A stretch of 64,000 bases of DNA, taken from NCBI GenBank assembly GCA_016648135.1, contig JADDOH010000466.1, positions 124,001-188,000 on the forward strand. Direction: 5' to 3'. Within the stretch, counting starts at the first letter, position 1. The number at the start of each line of letters is the position of its first letter. Under the pieces are notes generated by a model. It was given only the letters and a program-made list of their open reading frames with translations. It had not been told where the DNA came from and ran no database searches. The position numbers and the translations under genes are program-made. Below, piece after piece: positions 19,210 to 29,985 of the stretch. The DNA comes from Agrypnia vestita. Lineage: Eukaryota; Arthropoda; Insecta; Trichoptera; Phryganeidae.

Positions 19210-20330
19210 CAATACCTACGAATGGCGTATGTATCGGCGAGCGTTTTTGTATTTAATAATATTCACATGATATGCATTAGACATTTTTTTATAATAATAA
19301 AGGATATGATCTTCAAAATCCTATTTTAACTATATGTTGTACTTCTCTAGTTTTGAGAGTAACAGAATTTTTCATCGACAAGTAAAGTAATAAATGCTTT
19401 CAAATATTGAAAACATGGTTTATGCTTAGGCCTTTGATAAATTTCAATACTCAAAATTAAAAACTTAAACCTCTTTTGTACCATGAATAATTTGTTCAAT
19501 TTGTTTGTTTATTAAATCGGTAGAAAGTTCTTTAAAATGAATAATTCACCCTTGTAGAACAAAAGGAAAAAAAACAACATTTAAATAAATTATAAAATCA
19601 CAGTTACAATTATAGTGAATCATGTCCAAAAGCAACAATAGTATGACATGAAATTTATATCGTGGAAGACTAAATTAAAATTTCTACACTACTTTATATA
19701 TTACATAGTCTCTGCATTATGCAGAGTGGCGAGTTATATTCCGCACTGGTAATATTATTGTTACGTTAAAATAGTCGTTTCTAGCATGTTTAGTGTTAAT
19801 ATTTAAGAGTGTAATGTGTATTGAATATTTTTTAATATTTATTTAATATTTAATATTTTCAAAATAAATATTAAGTTGGATATTTTTTGACAGATAACAA
19901 AAAAACTTGATCAGTATATTCAATCGTAATACTCAGTCTAAATTTAATGTTGTGCAAGAATTTATATTAGACCAGTTCAATAGTTTTTATATAAATATTA
20001 TAAAAAGTAAATCAAACAGGTGAAATATATCATCAGAAACATTGAATAACTTTTTCACCAGAAATAGAAATAGTGTAGTTTTTGTGTTGTGTCCTTTAGA
20101 TGAAATTTTTATGAGAATGATACTGTATTCACTATCCATTTTTGATTATTATTCTATGATATTCCTGAAAAGTGAACAATTAAGCTATTTTAATGAGGAG
20201 ATATCATTTTTTTAGAACATCTTTATAGATATCCAAGAATTTTCATAGTTTTATCGAAATAATGTCAACATGGTAAATGAATTTGAACAGAAATGTAAAA
20301 AAATGTGGCGTAGTTTTGTCCATTATTTCA
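19210..20330. other. AT-rich stretch, nothing recognised
   Basis: Contains runs of TTTAATATT-type sequence near 19820-19875. No gene and no family match. Confidence 0.45.
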
Positions 20331-20339
20331 CCCCCAAAT

Positions 20340-20660
20340 AAATCTTCGACCTGGAGGAGTTTTTTAAAATTGATTCCTCCACAATCCGTCTCGCGCTAAA
20401 GTCGTTTAAGAACTGAAATTGCTCGGCGATCCCCCCCGCGCGCACGTGCCCCCGCGTACCTGGCCATCTCGGTCCACTCGCCCCTCGCCGTCGAAGCCTC
20501 CATAAATCAGGACGGAAAACAAACAGTCTCGAGAGGACCGGACGGATGTTATCGGAGGCTACAATGGAGGAGGCGGCGCGGGGAGGAGCGCCCTCTCCCC
20601 GCCGGGAAACACATTCGGCCACCCTCGAAGGGGTGGCGCACTTTTCTACCCGGTGCTCAA
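20340..20660. other. GC-rich unique-looking island
   Basis: One of the strongest GC-rich patches (CCCCCCGCGCGCACGTGCCC around 20431-20450, GGAGGCGGCGCGGGGAGGAG around 20567-20586). Opposite-strand frames of 114 and 67 codons overlap here with no domain. A short CA repeat follows at about 20685-20700. Possibly regulatory. Confidence 0.25.
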
Positions 20661-20814
20661 TCAACACTTCCTTCGCAGCGCACCCTCACACACACACACA
20701 TTTACTATTTCTATACAAGAGTCTCTTAAGGGGTTACACACCACCATGATATTTTCAAAAAAAAAATTTTTCTTTATCTATCTATCACTTAACTCTTTTC
20801 ACAGTATAAGGCAT

Positions 20815-20905
20815 TACGTTGTGTAAAGTGATCACCTAAGCCTCCATATGACAGATCGTATGCCCTGTAGATGACCAAAAACTTATATAGACTGTGAGAC
20901 ATCCG
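20815..20905 (-). mobile_element. M2 fragment
   Basis: GTGTAAAGTGATCACCTAAGCC, GACAGATCGTATGCCCTG and CTGTGAGACATCCGTAAT follow the minus-oriented M2 order, with the interior shortened. Confidence 0.55.
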
Positions 20906-20970
20906 TAATCTTCTGTTATCTTGCCACTGCTGGATATAGGCCTCCTGCAGTCCCTTCACTTGGAAGGGGT
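20905..20970 (-). mobile_element. RTE-b LINE extreme 3' end
   Basis: The minus strand reads LQEAYIQQWQDNRRL, the very C-terminus found in fuller form at 32715-33335 (EEAYIQQWKDEG) and 59920-60062 (KEAYIQQWREKG). Only about 20 codons remain. It follows directly on an M2 arm. Confidence 0.6.
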
Positions 20971-21077
20971 TTGGCCACGCTTGCAAACGAGTTGGCGAAT
21001 TTTGAAATCAGCCGCCCTTGACAAAGGATACAGACGGTGTTGGTAGCCGCTCATTACGGGTCATAGGCCCCTGCCTA

Positions 21078-21616
21078 TTGGTCTGCGAGAGGTATTTTAT
21101 TTCCCTCCTACCCTCCATATCTGGCGAGCTTTCCCCTTTCCGCCACCTGGGGGTGCATCTTCTAACGGTACAGGCTCTGCCGAAGATTTTGTAATATTCG
21201 TCATTATTTGTAAATTTAATCCGGTGCTAAAAGAATATAATGCTCCATATGCCTGCCCATATTCCTTCATATATTTTGAGCGTTCTTTATTTACCGGTTC
21301 AGTTTGTCCATCCCGAGCAACACCACTTTTACCGACCTGCCGCCCTTCTGGTCTGTTGGTCTGCGAGAAGTATTTTATTTCCCTCCTACCCTCCATATCT
21401 GGCGAGCTTTCCCCTACCCGCCACCTGGGGGGCGCATCTTCTAACGGTTACAGGCTCCGCCGAAGATTTTGCAATATTCGTCATTATTTATAAATTTAAT
21501 CCGTTGCTAATGGAATATAATGCTCCATATTCCCTGATATATTTTGAGAGTTCTTTATTTACCGGTTCAGTTTGTCCATCCCGAACACCGTCACTTTTAC
21601 CGACCTGCCGCCCTTC
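21078..21616. repeat. Two-copy tandem duplication, unit about 278 bp
   Basis: TTGGTCTGCGAGA at 21078 recurs at 21356, and the following 260-270 bp repeat closely, through CCTACCCTCCATATCTGGCGAGC, GAAGATTTTG.AATATTCGTCATTATTT, TATAATGCTCCATAT and CAGTTTGTCCATCCCGA, to CGACCTGCCGCCCTTC (ending 21348 and 21616). The copies differ by scattered substitutions and a net loss of about 10 bp, so the duplication is not recent. Frames on both strands are open in part but carry no domain. Confidence 0.85.
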
Positions 21617-21769
21617 AGAGAGCGCGCCCGCCCCTTCCACCCCATCAATCGCCCTCCATTGTGCAGATGTGAAACTGTGATTTTTCAGAGGTGTGCTTTT
21701 TTTTACGCCCTCACGCGGGGCGGACGTGACCCTAAAATCCGCACCCTCGCCCCGCTTTCCGGAAGATAG

Positions 21770-22555
21770 ACTCGCTCAAACAAACGTCTCGTATTCAGAT
21801 TCTTCGGAGAATGTAAAGTTTATCGTGCGTCAGGCAACATTCTTGTTTTTGATGTAAAGTGGATTCTCGTTAAACTCTCATCTTCTTAAACGTTTTCGAG
21901 TGCTTTTCTAGTCGGATTTGAAAAAATAATTTTATTTTTGTGTACCAAGGACGTGCAGTTAGCACAAGAAACGTATATATTTGGAAAAAAAATTGAAGTT
22001 AAATATTTTTCTTGCAGAATATTATGAAATATTATTATCTGGATAATATGTTAATTATTGTGATAGGAATATTACGAGATACATCTCTGATTTTGGGTTT
22101 TTTCAAAATATAATGCGGTTTCCCAAATCTTTGTTAATTTGTGTAAATATTTTTTTTTTGCATTGCTCTGACAAGGGAATATTTTTTATTAAACATAGAA
22201 ACATAATATTTGGTATGAAAATTTAAAAATAATAAAATTACACATCATACCTGAAAAGAGAAACAACATTTAAAGCTATTATTCACCAAAATTATTAAAT
22301 ATTATTCACCGGTATGTTATAAAATTTCTAAAAATCGATTGTCAAAGAATTTGCTCAGAAATTCAAATGTTCTATTTACCAATTCAAATTAAATGAAGAG
22401 TCTGATCTTCATTTACATATATGCTTAGGAAAAAAATCATGCTTCTTATTCTCACTGCACGCCGCTGCTATATACCTATCGGTTTTTATTTATTTCTACG
22501 AATTAAGAAAAATAATAGGAAGAGAAAAATAATAGGAGAAAAAATAATAAAATAA
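21770..22555. other. AT-rich stretch, nothing recognised
   Basis: No gene and no repeat partner noticed. T and A runs are frequent. Confidence 0.45.
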
Positions 22556-22559
22556 TAAT

Positions 22560-22680
22560 TAAAAATAACAGAGACGATGCTTTGATGTGAGTGTGTGGAA
22601 GTCTCAGGCCTAAGCCAACTCATACAGGCTTACAACCTGTATAAGTTGGCTTAAGTGATCACTCTACACAATGCAAAGTG
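22560..22680. mobile_element. M2 core hairpin
   Basis: TAAGCCAACTCATACAGG and its inverse CCTGTATAAGTTGGCTTA face each other across 8-10 bp at about 22610-22655, followed by AGTGATCACTCTACACAATG. This is the inner part of the M2 foldback, here collapsed to a compact hairpin. Confidence 0.6.
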
Positions 22681-22689
22681 CACCAATCC

Positions 22690-23305
22690 CATCGTAATTT
22701 TGAAGTTTCTTTTTTGAAGTGAAAGTTCTTTTTGAAAGGTTTTTTTTTAGTACGCAAAATTCGTAAATAAACAAACACGTATTTCAAAATGTGATTTTGT
22801 TAAATAGCCTCCTTTATGCTTATGGGGACAGGATAGTAGTCTGATGTGGCGTTCTATTATTTATATTCATGCGACAGCTGTTTCGCAACTGAGAGTACCG
22901 ATAATTTATTAAAACAACTTTCCTTAAAGTTAAACAAAGTACTAACTAACTAATTACAGACTTCTACTATTTATATTCATTATTACTTGAGCATAGATAC
23001 GGCGGCTTGAGGATTTTGGTAGGCAGAGTACACAGTAGGATGGGAGCCATTAAGATTTTAGATTCGATTAGCTTAGTTAAATAGATTTTGTTTTTCGTTC
23101 GTCTTGAAGGATTCTTCGCTGTTGTTAATAAATCTTACCGTGGCCGGTCTGCAATCGTCGAAGTTTGAACATTTCAGAATCTGTTTAAAAATTGATAGCC
23201 TTTGGATGCTGTGTGCGCCAGTTAATATTGTGGATCTCGAATAACACCTGCTTCGTAAGATTCGATACTCCAATATTCAAAAGACAAAATTGACTCATAA
23301 AGAAT
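22690..23305. other. No recognised feature
   Basis: Mixed AT-rich sequence. A 66-codon minus-strand frame at 23073-23273 has no recognisable motif. Confidence 0.4.
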
Positions 23306-23309
23306 TAAT

Positions 23310-23768
23310 CTAACTAACTAGGCAGAGAGGATAGAACGCTACATTCCTCTGTCTAGGCACACTATTTTTGCTTCGCCTACATTCATACATCTTCTCATGC
23401 ATGGCTTTTAACAGGGCCATTCTCCAATACTTGTGGAATCTGATCATGCCAGGTCTTTCGCGCGCGCATTCTGTTCCTGTTACCTTCAACACTCGCCATA
23501 CATATTTTCTTGACCATCCTTTCCTCGCTCATACGTTCTACATGACCAAAACATCTCAGCACTCCTTTCTTTATTCTATCTACCACACTAGAAACAGCAC
23601 TACATCCACTTCTAATTTGTTCATTCCTTAGTCCTGTTCTATCGACCAAAGATTTTCCACCCAAGAGCCTTAGTAATCGCATTTCCACCGCATTCAGTCT
23701 ACTTTCATTCCTTTTTTGCCAATTCCAGGCTTCACTTCCATACATCAGAGTTGGCACTAGAACGCCCC
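23310..23768 (-). mobile_element. RTE-a LINE, 5'-truncated
   Basis: The minus strand encodes LVPTLMYGSEAWNWQKRN, LLRLLGGKSLVDR, VLRCFGHVERMSEERM and NRNRMRARKTWHDQ, matching the reference copy at 9392-9860. It continues to the CCTCTCTGCC end and a short TTAGTTAG tail. The 5' break is at about 23768. The last codons are disrupted. Target duplication not identified. Confidence 0.85.
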
Positions 23769-23889
23769 AGTATTCGGTTAGCATTTCAGTTCAAAATAAA
23801 ATAAGAAAAAATAGTTAAGCGTAAACGATACAACATGCAATGTATCTTCAAGAGCCCTGAATCCCAATCATCTTAAAGGTGAATTTTTT

Positions 23890-24712
23890 TTTCCAAAATT
23901 TTCAAGAACACAATACTGGATTTTATCCCCAGGAGGACATCATTAATCAAGACATAATATGACATCATTAATCAAGATATAATATAGATGTCTCATAGAG
24001 ACGAAGCTGTTATTTATATGGAAAAATAGTAATTAAGTTTTTACTTACCAACTTACTTATCATCAAACCTTTTCCCCGTGGAGGTAAGCAGAGAGGACAG
24101 AGCGCCATATTCTGCCCTGACATATAACTCTCGCCTCATCCACATTCATACATCTTCGCATTCAAACTCGACATACGTCTAAGGAATCTCATCTCCACTG
24201 CATTCAGTCTATTTTCGTTCCTCTTCTGCCAGCTCCAGGCTTCACTTCCATACATCAGTGTTGTTCCATTATGTATCGCTAGTCTTGCCTCGGTAGACAT
24301 ATTGCTTTTAGAAATTATTGCATTCAAAGCACCGTTCACCCTATTCCCCGCAGTAACTCTCCTCTCGACATCTTTCTCAACCTTCCCTCTTCTATCGAAT
24401 ATACTTCCCAAGTTCACAAACTCATCTACTTTTTCCAAACATTCATTGCCTACTAGTATTTGACATGTTGTCTTTTAAGTTTTTTTTGTGTTTATAGGGC
24501 TAACGACTCTTCGTGCGACTGGCTTAAGTGATCATTTTACAATGTAACGTTCAACAATTACACTCATGATAGACTACCATATCTATCAAATTTTTAGAAG
24601 TTGTATATATGTTTATATGAAATAAGGTATGGAGATTAAAGCCGGCCGCTCGATAGACGGATCACAACCCCTATGAACATCCATATAGTTTCGTCTCTTT
24701 AATATACATCTT
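23890..24712 (-). mobile_element. M2 element interrupted by a LINE
   Basis: The one-sided M2 end (AAGAACACAATACTGGATTTT, then GACATCATTAATCAAGA, which is locally duplicated) is followed by ATAGATGTCTCATAGAGACGAAG at about 23990-24006. The element stops at 24042 and resumes at 24475 with the GGGCTAACGAC, GGCTTAAGTGATCA and CTCATGATAGACTACC blocks. It ends at the inverted terminus TAGTTTCGTCTCT near 24695. It is therefore a nearly full M2 split by a 432-bp LINE piece. Confidence 0.75.
24043..24474 (-). mobile_element. RTE-a LINE, nested in M2
   Basis: Flanked by TTAAGTTTTT at 24033-24042 and 24475-24484, an exact 10-bp target duplication. The minus strand encodes EKVDEFVNLGSIFDRRGK, VTAGNRVNGALNAIISKSNM, TTLMYGSEAWSWQKRNENR and LRRM. 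It then loses most of the HVERM region (internal deletion) before the conserved end at about 24060-24110 and a degenerate TAAG tail. Truncated at the 5' end. Confidence 0.9.
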
Positions 24713-24719
24713 GATCTTG

Positions 24720-25840
24720 AAGGGTAGTCACTAAACTATTGCTTTACTTCACCAACAGAAAGGGTTTTAGAACTTATCAGTCGTTGCTATAGGTCTAAAT
24801 TCAATGAATTTGCGGCTGCAGGCCTAAAATAAAATAACAATAAAACCCAGGAGCAAATTTCCCGATCACCCTTGAAGGACCTATACAGCCACTCTAACCG
24901 AGGTAGTGACACCTCATATTGCTGTGATAGCGACAACTTAGCCTATATATTATACAACTGTCCCTTTTGTAGTTTCTACAGAAACATAAACATAACTCAA
25001 CTAAATCATACAAAACTACAAAACCGATTTTAAATACAAATTACGCCGCCCTAAATGAAATTACATTTGGCACTGGCGCAAAGTAGACGTACACTAATTC
25101 ACTAAATCATATAAAAGAAAAAGCATTACTTACCTCAGACATGTGTGTCATACCACCCATTAAGATCATTGCATAGATCGCCAGATTGTTGCAAGTTATA
25201 TCATTTTTAAGGCGCGTGGCGTGAGAACATTGAAGCATGACTTTTCTTAATACATAATTCTATAATTTGGAAAATAGTAATTAAATATTTATCTGACAAG
25301 AGTATTATGAGATATATGTTTTATTTTATTTTTTTCAAAATATATAGTTACGTAAAAGTCATGCAAATAATTTACTCGTAATTCACTATTAATAATAATA
25401 TTAATTAAATTCTTCAAATTCAAGGAGGTATAAATAATCTTAATTATTATATAAAGCTAAAACTTTGTCTGATGCAGGAAAAACTGTTGAACAGTGCTTT
25501 ATTATTAATTACCATGTCAGCACGTCTATTTTCAGCTTACAACGCCATTTCCATCATGAGGAAGTTTTGAAATATTTAATTAACTTTTATAAAAAAAGTT
25601 TCTGATGGGTTTTTTTTCATATTCTTCAAGTTTTTTTTTCGAAAAGGGAGTAATTTTAAAAAAATATGTGGAGACTCGCTTTAAATAAGTAATTTATGGT
25701 GACTTGCTTGTTTTGTGCCTTCTCATTTCATTCAAGCGTAATTTTTTTTAACGGTTTGAATGAAATATTAATAAACTATAATAATTTATCCAAATCACAT
25801 ACGTAAGTCTGGTACGAAAGCTAATGAGAAGTGAGAGGAG
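24720..25840. other. No recognised feature
   Basis: AT-rich, with a somewhat less AT-rich part at 24850-25000. No open frame above 60 codons and no match within the window. Confidence 0.45.
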
Positions 25841-25844
25841 AGAG

Positions 25845-25948
25845 GGTGCATGAGAAAATTGTATAAATGTTGCTGAAACAAAAGTGTTCTGTCAGGATAA
25901 AACAGTGTTGCGTCCTTTCCTCTCTGCCTACCTCTACAAGAAAAAAGG
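25845..25948 (+). mobile_element. RTE-a LINE 3' end
   Basis: The plus strand reads CMRKLYKCC..KSVLSG, then CCTTTCCTCTCTGCCTACCTCTACAAG, then a reduced GGTTAGGTTA tail. This matches the last 100 bp of the family (RTCMRRCMNVAEAKVV and the SAYP end in the reference copy). Confidence 0.65.
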
Positions 25949-26411
25949 TTAGGTTACACCCTTTTTGTGACAAATTTAATATTCATTATTAAAGACATTA
26001 TATATGATAAAATCAACATCGACACGATCAACAAAATTCAAACTATGCTTTGACAAAATATTTTATTTTGAAATGCGTTATCTTTTATGTATTACGACTT
26101 GTATGAATTTTTAGCGCATAATACGAAATGTGCGTACTTTATAATTAATTACGATCATATCACGTCGCGTTTCATATTAATTCATGTAAATACAACCATA
26201 TTCCCCTCGTTTTCGCTGTGTCGCGTAGCAACGACAATAATGAATAACTTTTATCAAAAGCAAACTTCGAATCCATCGCAATAATTTTGAATGTGGAACT
26301 TCATAAATCGATCCGATAAATATTTCAATAAATAACTTTAAACAAAAGCACACAATCAAATCAAATATTATTTCTCTTGTTTGACAGATAGGAATCTGTT
26401 TTATTTATTTA

Positions 26412-26760
26412 CTAGCTGTTCGTACCCGGCGTTGCCCAGGTTTAGGATTTAGTTAAAAATATGTTTTTGGTGGGACACAAAGGTTCCATCGTTTTGCAGT
26501 CTCTAATAAAAACTATTTTTCCATTTAATCTGGGATGGATGGGATGTCCAGGGGGAAAGTGTCGCCTATGTCACCCACCGGGTCCTAAAGAATAATTAGG
26601 CAAAATTTGAGCCAGATCGTTCGAACGGTATAAATTCGCATGGAAAATGTATCACGGGGAGGGGGAAGGGAAAATGAGAAAAACAAAATTTGAATCAGAT
26701 CGGTACAGAGTACAGAACGGTACAGATTTGCACGGAATATATATAAGGTGGTGGGTGAAG
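26412..26760 (-). mobile_element. Helitron-like element, 3' end at 26412
   Basis: In reverse complement the end reads GGGCAACGCCGGGTACGAACAGCTAG then T: a GC-rich imperfect hairpin followed by CTAG, the Helitron 3' signature. Inside, a AAAATTTGARYCAGATCG block with ACGGTA and TTYGCAYGG is present twice (about 26602-26642 and 26686-26738). No coding capacity. The 5' end is not located. Confidence 0.5.
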
Positions 26761-27009
26761 GGTAATGGGGGAGGTATAGGGAGATGTTTAGAAAGTTTGA
26801 AATTAACAAATTCAATCAATCAGAAAGCTCTAAAAAAATGTTCAGTTATTCACAATTATGAATAATGAGCTCTCTAATTGATTGAATTCATTCATTTCAA
26901 AACGTCAAAATTTGGGGGATTACAATGTTGTACAATAACTGTTACATGGACATAGATAGCTATATTGCTTCTTTCACTTATACGACCAGTATTGTATTTT
27001 TATTAAGTA

Positions 27010-27315
27010 CTAGTCGTGCACCCGTGAAGAATCCCGGGACATAATAATTGCAGGATTTTAAACCTGAAAATACATTAATAGAAAACCATTTGTTTTTTAA
27101 AATTGACTAAATTCGCTTAAACCTAAAACTATGTACAATAAAATAATAATATAAAGATGTCAAGACCGTCTAATTCGGTGGGTAGACCATTGCGTTTTGC
27201 CTGAGCCGCGGGCTGATTGCCGTGTCGCACTCGGACTCCCGCGCCTCATCAGCCTTGTTATTGTAATTCCAGCAAGTTACAGACAGACAACGAAATTATT
27301 ATATTTAGATGCTTA
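27010..27315 (-). mobile_element. Helitron-like element, 3' end at 27010
   Basis: The reverse complement ends CCCGGGATTCTTCACGGGTGCACGACTAG then T, again a GC-rich inverted word before CTAG. The other side contains ACAGACAGACAACGAAATTATTATATTTAGAT, a composition common in such repeats. Same orientation as the neighbour at 26412 but a different sequence. Confidence 0.4.
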
Positions 27316-27639
27316 ATATGTTAGGTATCTTGTACACAAATGGTAGAGTAAAAAATTGTATTCAAAAACACTAAAAATATTATTTATTGATATGGCAGTT
27401 ACTTTGCAGTGCAACATGATTATTTTATCTGATCATGAGAGGGACTTCTCTTGAAACTACAATTGCGATAAATTTAACTTAACGTGTGTGCATTGCAAAG
27501 CTTAATTTAGCGTAAATCAAAAAAAATATTCTATGCGTTTAAAAAAAGTTCAAAACTTACCAAGAGCGAAGACTTTATCTACGCATTTTAGAGTTGACAT
27601 TTAGCGACAGAACGATCGTGTGACGCACGGGTGCGGCAT

Positions 27640-27930
27640 TTTCCGACTTCCCAACCCTAATCGCTGCCGGTCCTGATACATATGAAGAGGCTCACGATCC
27701 ATCAAAACTATTCAAAACAATGTCGGGCGGCCCGCGAACCCTTTAAAGTTCTAACCTTGTTTCCTTCCAGGGCGCCCGCCTCGAGAGGGCGAGTGGCGCC
27801 GCGATCCCGGGACATTTTTCTAATCCCGGGATTACCGCGTGTTTTCAAATCGAGGCTCGTTACAAGGGACGCCTCGGGGCATCCGAAAACAACTTCACAC
27901 CGAATAACGTCGCTTTATTTCTTACCCAAC
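27640..27930. promoter_or_regulatory. Candidate regulatory island with palindromic TAATCC site
   Basis: GC-rich unique-looking sequence containing TAATCCCGGGATTA at 27821-27834, a perfect 14-bp palindrome made of two inverted TAATCC words two bases apart. TAATCC is the word preferred by K50 homeodomains (bicoid/orthodenticle type). A second CCCGGGA lies 20 bp upstream. The plus-strand frame at 27682-27981 has no domain. Confidence 0.3.
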
Positions 27931-27934
27931 TTTT

Positions 27935-28855
27935 TACATCTGCTTTTGAAAAGCTCTCCTACATTGATAAGCGGAATCTGATAAAACTCGATGTGTCTGG
28001 GAAATTTCGGGAATAAAACTTGGTATTGCGTAGTTATGACAAACACATTTTCTCAAACAAACTTCGTGAAAATCTAGAATTACCGTACCACACGCTGAAA
28101 CAGCTTTAGTTAAGGTATAATTACGATTATATTACAAAATTTAACGTCACAACTGAGGTCTAGAAATGTGGAATATTTTATCGTGCTTTCTTGTGTCGAG
28201 GATATAATGGAGTGAAGGATCAGGATATCTACTGCTAAAATCAGAATTTATTTTCACCATCGACGACATCGCTTTGGAAAGATATATTCTACTATTGTAA
28301 TACGAGTATTAACTACCACATACACTGATAAAACCGAGACTACATAGACTTGAAAATGAGTACCAGTGAGTTTGTAGATATATTCTGACAGCTTAACTAA
28401 TATTTGGTTGGTTATAGGTTTGTTGACTCTTTCATTTTCACATCAAATAGTGATTTATTTAATTAATTTTCTATTTATATTTTTTATTCAATTGCTTTTT
28501 ATATTTTGTTGAGCTATTTCAAAATGCCTTTGTGATATTTATTTTGATTGTTTTCTGGTGTACTTATTAAATACTGTTTAAACTGTTAGAATGTTTCTGT
28601 CTGCACTTTTTTTTCAATGGTTGTATGCACCGTATGTTTCTAAATAAACAGACAAATAAAGTACTCCAAAAAACCTTAATTTATGAATTTCTACCCATCA
28701 GTTGGCTCTACAAACCTACAGCCTATGACCAAATACCAAATTTTTTGGGATCCCGCGCTACACGTAGGTGTCTTCTCCCTTCCAATGATATACTCGTAAA
28801 TATTTACGGTATTCAATTCAGCATGTATCCAATTTTGCGCAATTCTACTCTTGAT
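27935..28855. other. No recognised feature
   Basis: AT-rich. A 101-codon plus-strand frame at 28625-28930 overlaps a minus-strand LINE end and is treated as a shadow. Confidence 0.45.
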
Positions 28856-28859
28856 CCTT

Positions 28860-29298
28860 TACGAAATCATTTCTCTGTTTTCTATTATTTAGTTGCTTTA
28901 AGTTTTTGTATATTCCATTATAAAAGTTGATGGCTGTATATAGGAATTCGTGTCTTTCATTGTTAGTCAGCGGTACATCCCTTCTATAGTCTCTCGTCCT
29001 GGTGTATTGTCTATGTACGTCACTATTCTGTTAAAAGACATATATCAGATCTTTTAGGTTAAGCATGCCGGTGATTTTGTACGGTTGTTGTTAAGTCATT
29101 GGTTCTGGTGTATCGGTTTAAGTTGAAGATTATTTTAAGGGCTCTATTTAAAATTATTTGTATCATTCCTCGTGCCTGTGAATTACACTGAGACCAAATA
29201 ATAATGCCATATAAAATGTGAAGGCGAAAAAAATCATTGTTAACATATTTTTTCGTTCTTGCATCAAATAGTTCAGAATATCCCAGAAAACTACGCAC
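28860..29298 (-). mobile_element. Jockey/CR1-like LINE fragment
   Basis: The minus strand encodes LHILYGIIIWSQCNSQARGM and LNRALKIIFNLNRYTRT, the conserved thumb region of non-LTR reverse transcriptases (YGIxxWG...LxxRALRxIF). After frame shifts it gives DYRRDVPLTNNERHEF and TAINFYNGIYKNLK, which fit the tail. It differs from the copies at 8.1 and 54.1 kb. Truncated at both ends; an M6 MITE begins about 12 bp upstream of its 5' break. Confidence 0.65.
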
Positions 29299-29309
29299 AG
29301 AAGATTATA

Positions 29310-29512
29310 TCGAGGGTAGAAAACCAAAAGGGCGTTAGTGATTATTTCGAACTTTACAGGAGAGCAAAAAAAAGTTCTGTAAATCTGATTTTGTCAATGT
29401 TTATTTTATTACTAAACGGTCTCCATACATTAATCCATATTTGTTAAGCCAAAACGTTTTTTTGCTCTTCTGTAAAGTTCAAAATAATCACTAATGCCCT
29501 TTTGGCTTTTTT
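29310..29512. mobile_element. Foldback MITE M6, copy 1
   Basis: TCGAGGGTAGAAAACCAAAAGGGCGTTAGTGATTATTTCGAACTTTACAGGAGAGC-type left arm (29310-29365) is inverted on the right (29466-29507): GCTCTTCTGTAAAGTTCAAAATAATCACTAATGCCCTTTTGGC. The second copy at 48318-48557 keeps both full termini. Noncoding. Confidence 0.75.
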
Positions 29513-29639
29513 GTACGCAGTTTTTTTTTGTCTTTTAGCTCCAATCAAATCATTCCTTCATCATTTGTGTAATGAATACCGAGATCGTAAAAATGTTAAT
29601 GTTCGTTTTTAATGTATATTTTTATAGAGAAAATCTTTA

Positions 29640-29975
29640 TTATTTTTGCGAATTGAGATAACAAAGAGCATGTATGTTTGCGTATACAAAGGAAGGTATT
29701 CCCGGGATTTGTGTTTCCCGGGGCCAATAAACGATTGAATCAATAATGTGATATAACCCAATTACTGTTACGGCCCGTTTCCGACATCGCTCAAGGTTTG
29801 TGGCCAATTTCATTTGCAGCAATTTAATCGTAAACTTTTTGCAGGCCTTTTGTACGCTGTACAGCTTTATGGGCAATTCCGAAACTACGCAAGCTCCTAC
29901 ACACAGACCAGCGCGCGCCGACCTCCGAGGGCACACTCGGGACACGCCGCGCCGCAGCCACACGCCGGCAAATAC
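29640..29975. other. Moderately GC-rich unique segment
   Basis: The right half (29880-29975) is GC-rich. Several overlapping open frames of 62-114 codons run in different phases and strands with no domain. It ends at the hAT insertion. Confidence 0.2.
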
Positions 29976-29985
29976 ACGTTCCAAT

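Noticed and set aside
20323..20667. 114-codon frame as host gene
   Set aside because: GC-rich island with frames on both strands, compositional bias (Arg, Ala, Ser) and no motif.
21078..21616. CRISPR array or satellite array
   Set aside because: Only two long units, directly adjacent, without spacers; this is a tandem duplication in a eukaryotic genome.
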